A DNA stretch of 64,000 nucleotides, from the NCBI RefSeq assembly GCF_016808335.1, contig NC_053149.1, positions 21,942,451-22,006,450 of the forward strand, in the 5' to 3' direction. The DNA is from Panicum virgatum. Lineage: Eukaryota; Streptophyta; Magnoliopsida; Poales; Poaceae. Below, piece by piece: positions 55,925-64,000 of the stretch. The notes under the pieces were generated by a model. It was not told the DNA's origin and made no database searches. It worked only from the letters and a program-made list of their open reading frames with translations. Every line of letters starts with the position of its first letter. The stretch's first letter is position 1. The position numbers and the translations under genes were made by a program.

Positions 55925-56287
55925 GTGTCCTGGGATGTCCCGGACGAATGTATGGAGGGAAACGACTGGTTCGATGCACCCTTGTTGGATGGCGACGAGG
56001 GCTCGGGCTCGGCCGGCAATGACCTGTCCGCCGGGTCCGGCGAACTGCCGCCGGCGCCTGTGCCGGGCGGGAGGCGGCGCCGGGCGAAGGCGATTGGTGA
56101 GGGCGAGGGCTGGCTTTCGCGCGGCGCAGGGCGAGGGGTGGCAGCGGCGGCTATGGCCAGGTCGAGGGCGAGAAAGAGAGGGGAGTCCCGGGGTCGGGGG
56201 AGGCCGATGGGTGGGGACTGGGGAGGGGTTGGCCCAAATGATATTTGCGCAATGACTAGAATACCCTTTTGCATACTCTATAATTAA
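55925..56287 (+). CDS. Uncharacterised acidic to basic ORF (possible exon)
   Basis: An open plus-strand frame, preceded in frame by FPKLEFVS, reads WDVPDECMEGNDWFDAPLLD, an acidic Gly/Ser/Asp-rich stretch, then Pro- and Arg-rich low-complexity sequence. The initial 25 residues look like real protein (aromatic and acidic residues with low repetition); the rest may be chance coding in GC-rich DNA. I do not recognise the family. The nominal start is ATG at about 55937 or upstream. It may be a gene fragment like its neighbours. Confidence 0.25.
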   Translation: MSWDVPDECMEGNDWFDAPLLDGDEGSGSAGNDLSAGSGELPPAPVPGGRRRRAKAIGEGEGWLSRGAGRGVAAAAMARSRARKRGESRGRGRPMGGDWGGVGPNDICAMTRIPFCILYN

Positions 56288-56848
56288 TCATTTGTGGAGG
56301 CAATCTCTATATTACGAATCCTGGACCAAAGGCGGGCTAACGGATAGGGCCACGTCACCCATTAGTCCACTAGCCATCCGATCCGGCGAACACGCAATGT
56401 TGTCCGTTCGATTGCGAATCGGTTTGATCCCTATTTCTTTGTCAACCTGAAACCTCGGGAATCCTCTCGAGCTCCGTCGCGCATCCCCGGCAGCGCGACT
56501 CCCAGCCCCTACGCGCAACGAACTCGACGCTCCAGATCCCACCAACACCGCCGGCCTTCACACACCACCCGGCCGCCTCCCTCACGCACCGGTCCGGGCT
56601 GCTGCCGCCTCTGCCCCGGCCAGCTCCCTGACGTCCCTCCCTACCCCACCCATATCCCAACCCTGGCCGACTCCCCGCGTCCCCCCTGGCCGCGTCGCCT
56701 ATGCCATCCATCGCCTTCCTCGAAGAGCTACGCATAGCTGCCTAGCCGGCCGGCCAGCTAGCCTCGTCCTCCTCTTCCCATGCCATCGTCGTACTCCGGT
56801 CGAACGAGCCTGCTCGATCCATCGCCGCGCCACATACGGTAGCTACTG
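56288..56848. other. GC-rich upstream region of the NRAMP-like gene
   Basis: C-rich sequence from about 56450 to 56830 resembles a grass promoter-proximal and 5' UTR region. Open frames on both strands have no domain. Confidence 0.35.
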
Positions 56849-57288
56849 ATGGACGCCGCGCAAGCGCCCGCGGGAGTGGTGGTCAACATCGAGTCGCTCG
56901 CTGGACGGAGAGGGAGCAATGCTCCCGCTGCGCCCAAGGTAAGAGAGACCCGTCGCGTTCCATACCTGTACAAGCAACTAGCTAATGACAAACTGGAACC
57001 CTTCCGCGTGTGCACCACCTGTTTGTGGAAATGCTTGCCTGATCTTGGCTTCGTGGTGCTGCATGAGAGGCAAGGGTCCGCGAATGTTCATTGTAGCTCC
57101 TAGCCTCACGGCAGTTGGTCCTCTGGCTCCTTTGTTGCCCAAGTCAAATTTTGGTTCCATTCGAGCCAAGTCTGTTCGAGAACTGATGCATTGGTGCTTC
57201 TTAATGCAGGACCAAGCATGGAAAAAGTTTTTGTGCCACGTTGGACCAGGATTTATGGTTTCCCTAGCCTTCCTTGATCCCGGGAACT
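56849..57288 (+). pseudogene. First two exons of an NRAMP-type metal transporter
   Basis: NRAMP proteins are proton-coupled divalent metal (Mn, Fe and related) transporters in plasma or organelle membranes. Exon 1 (56849-56938, 30 codons) starts MDAAQAPAGVVV and ends AAPK before GTAAGAG. Exon 2 (57210-57288), after TTAATGCAG, encodes [15 protein letters not shown] and [11 protein letters not shown] before [21 protein letters not shown] is the signature of the first transmembrane helix; its DPGN holds the metal-binding Asp and Asn. The split codon after DPGN fits the family's exon border. Exon 3 (ETDLQAG-type) is not visible before the CACTA element, so the gene is truncated or has a very long intron extending beyond the window. 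Confidence 0.72.
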
Positions 57289-58532
57289 GTACGCACCACA
57301 CCCTTTCCTTTCCTCTCTACCTCCAAATCTGCATCATGCTAAATGAAGCGACCACCGTTCTTGTTTTGTCCATCTTCTGCAGCAGCTAAATGAAGCTAAA
57401 TAGCTAATATGTCCCATAGATATTTGATGTATTGCTCAAGTGTCAATTTATGCAATGGTATTCTCGCAGCTGCTGCTGATGAAGGCTTCTCTTTTTAATT
57501 GTGGCACTGCATCTGCAAATGGAGTATGCTTAGACACTTGAAGGACAACATGATGACGAAGATATGGCCATCCAGGAGCTGGAAAAGTCCTGCATCACCA
57601 CCAGCAAATGGACAGGAAGGGAAGTGGCTTCCAAATCATTAGCTGCAACAGCTTAAAGCCTGAGTCTGTTGAATTGCCCACCTTTGGCCCAAAGAATTCT
57701 ATGCAGGAATGCAAGAAGAGATACCACGAAGCAGGAGTCACATTTATTCTACCATATTCAAAATTGTCAGTTTCTCTATTCTCCAATTCTCATTATTGAG
57801 TAGATGAGATTAACAGTAGCAATGTCAATGAAATATCAGGATAGTTAAATAGATTATGTCTCAGCATTTATGAAAATAGTCTGATCGCATCACTGTAATA
57901 TGTGCGCTCCATCAACAAGACTGATTTAGTGTCAAGCTGTTGTGGCGTAGAAATCTCATGTCCTACTGGCATAAGCATAGCTCAACAGGAACTCAAGGGG
58001 GTTAAGAAGTAGCTGATGCAAAAACAGAAAGAAAAATGCGCTCAACGCTATCAAGAAAGAAAGAAAGAAAGAAAAGTACTTATCTTTGCCGAGGCACCTT
58101 TTTTCCTTCTCTAAGACATATACTCAGTGTAATACTTATTTATATATGACTATTTGGTTTACATGAAAAAAAGTTATTTCTCCATTAAAGTTTGTTGAAT
58201 AATATCAGTTCCTCACTTAGCAGGATACAAGATCAGATCTTCTCCAGATAAACCATGTTTAGGAAGCCAAAGTTCTTGCAAATGATCCGTCGGGCTATGA
58301 ACCTATCACTTTTATACACTTATGTCGTTTGCAACAGTTGAATTACAAATTCACTCATATGATTGGTAATTTCAGATAATGTTTGGCAGTTCCACATAAA
58401 TTTTCTGTACTATTTAGTGTCTTTTCCGAGTGTTCCATAGGGGAAAAAAGATCATGTACTGAAAATAAATGGGAGTACAAAATTCTTTGTTCCCATTTGT
58501 GCAAGATGAAATTCATATTAAGAGGGTATTTA
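57289..58532. other. Intron or intergenic sequence
   Basis: No recognised exon. 57534-57800 is open in more than one frame but matches nothing I know. A GAAA microsatellite lies at 58052-58075. Confidence 0.4.
58052..58075. repeat. GAAA microsatellite
   Basis: Five to six GAAA units ending in AAAA. Confidence 0.85.
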
Positions 58533-58766
58533 CTCCCTCCGTTCCAAATTATAGGTCATTTGACTTTTTCAACCTCAAGTTTGACCACTCGTCTTATTCA
58601 AAAATTTGTGCAAAATAGCACTTCCTTTGTTGTGGCTTGCTTATCTATATAAGTATTTCAAGAATGACTTAAATTTGATTATGTTTGCACAAATTTTTTG
58701 AATAAGACGAGTGGTCAAACTTAATGTCAAAAAAGTCAAACAACCTATAATTTGGAATAGAGGGAG
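58533..58766. mobile_element. Stowaway-like MITE (Tc1/mariner)
   Basis: A 234-bp element with termini CTCCCTCCGTTCCAAATTAT and ATAATTTGGAATAGAGGGAG, flanked by TA at 58531-58532 and 58767-58768. Long inner arms (for example TTGACCACTCGTCTTATTCA against TGAATAAGACGAGTGGTCAA) make it a near-complete hairpin. Non-coding. Confidence 0.9.
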
Positions 58767-58768
58767 TA

Positions 58769-61561
58769 GTTAATAGGTAATTAGTAGCTGAGAGCTTAGA
58801 TAATAGTTGGTTTACTCACCAGCTGCATTCCAATGGTTGCCATGTAGGTCTGCACTGTTGTACATAGGCCATATGCAGGTACAGTTGTAAAGAGATATCG
58901 ATACCCTTGATAAAAGTATTTTGCTTGATCAGATATCTATATGTTTCTACTTCATAGAAACATATTTCTGTTTGTTGATTAATCAAATAACGATCATACC
59001 ATGTGAATACATTCGAGGATAAATAGGTTAACAGTGCTTAGTCAATATGTATGCCTTGAGCCCTCATCCATGTCCAACAATGGTCTCACGCGGCAACTGC
59101 CGCGTGTTCTTTCTAGTGAGAGGCGATGGGAGGCGATTTCAAGTATTGTAAAAGAACTCATCTCATAAAACAAGCATAAGAGAAAATATATCACAGAAAT
59201 ATATTGTCATAAAAAAATGGATCAATCTAACCCATGATTATGTATTTACATTTATGTGTTTCAGTGCTAACCAATTAATGTAGTAGATAGATAGCATGCA
59301 CGGACTGGTTCTGTATTTACATTTTGTGCAAACGACCCAAGGTCTGTCAACTTTACTACTATGGCTCAAAAGTCCTGATGATGACCCACTTCACAAATGC
59401 ATCCACAATATAAGGTCCCATCATCCACCTTAATTTGTATACAAAAGAAGAAAACTTTTAGCAATCCGCTCTGCTCGTGACACTACCCATCTAGCGTATA
59501 TATCTCTTTCGGCCAGCCAGCTGCCTAGCCGGCATGCGTGAGGTTGTGAAGTAGTACTACCAGAAAGAAGAATCATCGACCGAGATGATTTCACAGCACA
59601 CCATACAACATTTAATTCCTGAACAGAACAGGGAAAACTAGCAGTCCATGGATCTGAGATACTATAATGACTACAGAAAGAAATATAATTAAATTTAATG
59701 GTATATTAAATAGCCAAGGAGACGTAGGCCGTTTAGCTAGGTTTCTATTAGTAGAGAGATGAAGATTATTGTGACGACAAATATAATGTTACTACGTGCG
59801 TACGTGTGTCTAGGTTGGTTTTTTTTCCTGTTGAGGCAAAGCCACATGCTCAATTCTCGTCTGGCTACGACACTATATATATATTTCTGAAACGAAATAG
59901 AGTATATATAAAACACCGCACGTTTTTAGATGAATGGTTCTTGTTCAATTCCTAGTGTTAATTAAAGGGAAAGGAAAAAACGCTTCTAGATGAATTAGGA
60001 TGAAACATTATTTCTGCATGTTTAGTGTTTGATAGAGATTCAGATAATTTTGCCCATAATCTCGCAGGCAATAGCGTTTTGTCGCAACATGGTAAACTCA
60101 GAAGAGCACTGAAAGCATATATATTTATATAATGGGATTTCTTTTTTGCGAGTGCCTCAAGGCTGGGTTCGGTTGTCGTTAGGGTTGGTGTACTGGACGA
60201 CACCACCAGCTGCGCATGCATGTCAACGTCTGCTAGCTTGCTTCCTCGTTGGTACCAGCTGAACTGCCACGTGCCACCAGTCCTTCATTCAGGTACCAAG
60301 GTTGGCGCAGCGCGCTGCATGCGTCACATTCATATTCATACACATATAGGACAAAGGTCGTCGATCGCGTCGTGAGCCACGCACGGCACGGACGCACGGT
60401 TCACCGCCAGGACACACAATATATACCCACCTTTTTTTCAACTTTTCTGTTGGCCTTTTCTTTTCACTTTTTGAGTGCGAAGTATAAAACGTGGGGGGTC
60501 TCGCTGTTTTCGTGGCGGGAGGGAGAGCCAAAAAATTTGCGTACTTGCAATTGCCATGGAATCTCCTAGCTAGAGAGGAGGAGAATTGGTGTGGCGGGTG
60601 ATGGAGAGTTCACGTGCCTTGTTTTTGTTTTTTTTCGACAAGGCGCACGCTTAGCATGTAGTATTTCATTAAGTAGGAAATAGGAATGGAATTTTCTTAT
60701 AAGGCAGCTAGCGTTAGTTGGCGAGGTGCCAAATTAAGGGCTGGATGCGACCTGACTAGCTGTTCACTTTAAGCGATTATACGTGATATATACAAATTTG
60801 AGAACAGCTACTGTGCTAATTCGGTCCATATGCAACGAGCGACGTACCTTCCTATTCAACAGGGAGGTCTCTATCAAGCGCCCTGTTGTACACCTACCTG
60901 TGTTCGAAAACCTTTATTTCGTCCTGCCTGGCTGGCTAAAAAAGACTTGACACTCGAAGCCGCCCGCGGGCAGACTCCTTCCCTGCGAAGGCTTCTCCTC
61001 TCCTTAATTTCCACTCGCATCGACGAGATGGCAATAGATCACGCGGATCATGGATTTACCATCTCCTGACCGTGAAAGTCCTTGGCATTCAGATTCGTGC
61101 GAAGCTCAACGAGTGATTCCATTCCATTCAGCAGCGAAGGGCAGAGGATGGAAATGTCCAATGTTTGAGTTCCTGTACGTTGTCCCTGGAACTCACGTGA
61201 CAAAGGACAACAGTTGGTGGAACCAACAGTACCGAGAGCTGTGTAGCTGCATCAGAACGAACAAAAGAACACAAACTGTTCCATTAAACCAATTTTTCTT
61301 TGAGGTAGTCAATCTCAAAGTCTTAGATGGTAGTAGATTCTACTATTTTTTAACTAACTTTCCAAAAAAATTGCGTCAGCTGAAATTTTTGTCAGTCAAT
61401 TATACCTATTAGCTGTGTGAATATCTTCCAGCAAATAGTTCAAAATTAAACATTTCAGCAGCTATATGGTCTTGGGAAGAATAAAAAACCCTACACCCTA
61501 AACCTAACAACCCAGAATGTACATATACATCATCTTAAGATCACGAAAAATGAAGAACAAG
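58769..61561. other. Intergenic or intronic sequence without recognised genes
   Basis: AT-rich for the most part, with TA-rich runs near 59872-59910. A GC-richer block at 60240-60560 has a CACGTG (60270-60275) and a TATATA near 60420; it could be a promoter, but no ORF with a domain follows. Open frames at 60830-61069 and 61050-61412 have no recognisable domain. Confidence 0.4.
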
Positions 61562-61583
61562 CACGGCTGGAAAAACCTTCATT

Positions 61584-61690
61584 AGTACCGGGCCGGAACC
61601 CCCGGTTTGTACCGGGCGCCGGCCCGGTACCGCCTGGCCGGTACTAAGTGGACTGCCACTTAGTACCGGTCAGGCGGCCCGGTACTAAAG
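61584..61690. repeat. Subterminal inverted repeats of the CACTA element
   Basis: TAGTACCGG/CCGGTACTA units. The core is a palindrome with 22-base arms (61630-61651 and 61656-61677, one mismatch) around the spacer ACTG. Confidence 0.85.
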
Positions 61691-62037
61691 TGCCTGCCAC
61701 GCAGGCGCGGCAGATGGAGCACACCGACCAGTACTAAATATCTTTTTTTTTCTTTTCTGCTTTTCCATTTTTTTGGTTTCAATTAATTTGTATTTGTATA
61801 TGTTTGCGTATTCGAATTTGTGTATGTCTGTGTATTCACATTCTAGCACGTCTGCGTATTCGTATATATTCGTATCTAGCATACAATTGAATACATTTAT
61901 TATAATTACATAAACTTGAAATATTATTTGTACTTCTAATATAAATATATTAATAATAAACTCGGGATTCATAATATATTTACAAGTCGTTGTGCACATA
62001 AGTTATGCCCAACAAATTTTTACAAGATACTAAGGGT
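61691..62037. other. AT-rich interior of the CACTA element
   Basis: Between the subterminal repeats and the stop of the Ulp1-like gene. TGTGTATTCGTAT-like short repeats near 61797-61878; no coding feature. Confidence 0.5.
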
Positions 62038-64000
62038 CCTTAGGCGCCTCCTCATCACTGATGTCCTTATTCGGATCCGCTCGACCCGCACTTATCCTAG
62101 GATTCGCAAAAAATTCTCCAGTTGGATTTATGACCTCATCTAGGATGAATCCACAGACTAATTCTTGAATTGCTTTGATTTTTTCCGGTTGCATGAGGGC
62201 ATCTGCCATGCAAGTAATCTGTCAAGTGCAAGCACCAATACTTTGAATTAGTACCTAGACGGAACTAAATGCAAGTAATTGTTAGAAATGTTGTTCTACG
62301 TACTTGATGTGTATGTTGTGTCATCGAGCTACGGCAGGTAAAACCCATCATGTACTCACATACGTAGTAGCCACATAAGTTGTTTCCTGGCACATGTCTC
62401 ATAATCTATATATACATATATATATATGGGTTATGAAATATTTATGTTGATTAAAGAAACGACAGTAGATGTGCGATATGTATTCGTACCGGCCAGTTAG
62501 TGGTGAATTCTAGCGGGGCTGGATGTGACGATATTCCTATATGTTTTTGGAGGAAGAGAGCCCATGCTTTTTGGATGATGTTTATGAGGTCTTGGTAATA
62601 ATATGTTGGCTTCCTCAAGGAGTCGTACACCCGAACTCGGCATCTATCGATCTCGATTATAAGAAGGATCTAGTGGAACCTATTTGATGCACATATATGT
62701 ATAAGAAATGTTGGATATATACACATATATATAGTGAAGTCAAGAAAAAAGATAAAGAACTCACTCGAAATTATACGGAAGCAGAATGTATTGGCAAGTA
62801 TTCTGATTATGCAAGGCCCTGAGTATGTTGTTCTCGGTCCGATTAGGCCATTTCATGACACTCTCCTCATGTATATTACATGGGTCTATGAAGCCGACGT
62901 GATATATCCCTTTTCTCTGGCATTCTTGAACCTTCATCCTACACGATTAAAAATGAAGGAAGAGGATGAGAAAACACATAATTAGTAGAGCCATGGTAGT
63001 ATATATAAATGGTAGGATGAAGTACACTTACATACAAAATACACAGAGGAGAGACTTGTCAAGGGCGTCTTGATGGTACAAATCATAAAGATTTTCAAAA
63101 TAATTCCATATGTCATCCAACCCCCGATGGAAATGCCTATCTTGTATTCGGGCACGGAAACATACATCCTACGATGCACTTGCTTTCATGTACCATGCAT
63201 GCAACTCACGCATCCTAGTTGGTAGCGTCGGAATCAACTCTTCCCACGTAAGAGGTCCCCCAACACAAAAGGTTTTTTGTTTGCCCCTGGGTGAACCTCG
63301 ATTGGAGCCTCTTCGAGCAGATGAGCTTTTGTGAGGCCGCTTTCCAGTACAAACTGAGCAGTAGTTGCATCCTGGTCGGAGAGGACCTTGAGCGGGGGTA
63401 TCGAATGCTTGGACTGTTGTCCGAGCTGGGGAACTTGGTTGCGCCGATGGTTACTTGGCTTCTCCCAGAACTTTGTGATCTGGCGATCGTAGTCCGATAG
63501 GGGTGCCCTGTACTTCAGTTGGAGTAAAGATCTGAAGTATTTCTTATCTGCCTCTGACCATTGATGCACCGGTGGAGGCTTCTTTGGCGCGAAATGAGCT
63601 CTGACGTGCTCGCGCACACTTTCATCCAATTCCTCCTGAGTCATATGGTATGCTAACTTCTGTGGTGGAGGCTTTTCTTTCTTCTTCTTGGGGTTGTTCC
63701 TCTTCTTAGGAGGCGGCGTGACCTTTGTGCTCTTCCTTGCCTGCGGAGGCGGTGGCGGTGGGACCGAAGGCTTTGCGCTATCCTTCTTCGCCTTCGGAGG
63801 CGGTGATGGTGGGACCCAAGGCCCTGTGCTAGCACTTGAGTCCCTTGCGGGCTCGATTGGAGCCGGACTGGGACTCTTTTCTGGTGCCGGTGGTGATCTT
63901 GGAGCTGGACTGGGACTCCTATGTGCTGCCGTTGGTGATCTCGGAGCTGGACTGTGACTGGGACCTCTTTGGGCTACCGGTGACTTAACGGGCTCGGCGC
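62038..64000 (-). pseudogene. Broken Ulp1-like (C48) gene of the CACTA element
   Basis: Minus strand, apparently several exons. The N-terminal part (from beyond 64000 to 63640) is Pro/Ser/Lys-rich with SPSPAPRSP-like repeats. Next MTQEELDESVREHVRAHFAP, QLGQQSKHSIPPLKVL (63644-63234), then RMRELHAWYMKASAS, a stop, and YDLYHQDALDKSLL (63230-63050). KVQECQRKGIYHVGFIDP (62950-62860) and LLPYNFE follow. RFH-stop-ILLIIEIDRCRVRVYDSL (62690-62620) holds the likely catalytic His; the TAG at 62670-62672 replaces the expected Trp. NNLCGYYVCEYM (62400-62360) holds the likely catalytic Cys. The end is GFILDEVINPTGEFF and a stop near 62038. Such domains resemble SUMO proteases; their role in CACTA elements is unknown. 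Confidence 0.7.

Larger units (their letters stand above)
61562..64000 (-). mobile_element. One end of a CACTA (En/Spm) transposon
   Basis: The likely terminus is CACGGCTGGAAAAA at 61562, which resembles CACTA-type ends with changes at positions 4-5. It is followed by subterminal TAGTACCGG units in both orientations (61584-61690). The encoded protein, on the minus strand, belongs to a Ulp1-like family often carried by grass CACTA elements. The other end lies beyond the window. Confidence 0.7.

Noticed and set aside
57534..57800. Possible exon with residues LEGQHDDEDMAIQELEKS
   Set aside because: Open in more than one frame, no family recognised, no clear splice borders.
60249..60569. Possible gene after the G-box/TATA-like block at 60270-60425
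   Set aside because: The open frame has no domain and no convincing exon border; promoter motifs alone are too common.
1..64000. tRNA, rRNA or organellar insertions
   Set aside because: I found no cloverleaf, rRNA core or plastid/mitochondrial gene segment while reading; primer-site matches to tRNA ends belong to the retrotransposons.

Overview
The window looks like nuclear DNA of a grass (Poaceae). I infer this from the families present: large Ty3/Gypsy elements with grass-type termini and primer sites, a Sirevirus-like Ty1/Copia element, Tourist and Stowaway MITEs, a CACTA (En/Spm) element, and plant gene exons with GT..AG borders. There are no bacterial operons, rRNA, tRNA or CRISPR arrays that I can see. 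Almost nothing here is an intact host gene.

Region 1 to 42777 is one deep nest of LTR retrotransposons. The oldest layer is D, a plus-strand Tat-type Gypsy (pol 37114-40650, 3' LTR 41069-42777). C (minus strand; 5' LTR 36694-37108, gag-pro-RT 32770-36690, pol continuing at 1688-1933) sits in D. A (minus strand, gag-pro only, TSD ACGTC, 1934-32764) is inserted in the RT of C. The right LTR of A was hit twice: by a solo LTR of its own family in opposite orientation (8653-9938, TSD GAGGC) and by B, a minus-strand chromovirus with 3.9-kb LTRs (10051-32369). The integrase of B is split by F (14937-23821, plus strand), a non-coding Gypsy-type element. A further partial LTR (1-1687) cuts off the distal end of C. 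All pol genes are broken.

Region 42778-45581 holds gene fragments: exon 1 of a YggS/PROSC-type PLP homeostasis protein with a 103-bp tandem duplication, a lone AP2-domain exon, and a Tourist MITE. A Sirevirus-like Copia element, E (45582-55550), then interrupts a small coiled-coil gene whose reading frame resumes across the insertion. E keeps gag, protease, integrase and RNase H but has lost most of its reverse transcriptase.

Region 55551-61561 carries the other half of the coiled-coil gene, an unrecognised acidic ORF, the first two exons of an NRAMP-type metal transporter, a Stowaway MITE, and long stretches with nothing I can identify. From 61562 to the end lies one end of a CACTA element with a broken gene for a Ulp1-like (C48) protein.

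The most unusual signal is in the untranslated leader of B (27860-28207). It is a series of perfect hairpins, two of them in a tandemly duplicated ~126-bp module in which the two copies differ by base changes on both sides of the stems, so pairing is kept. This looks like a selected RNA structure, perhaps a packaging or dimerisation signal.
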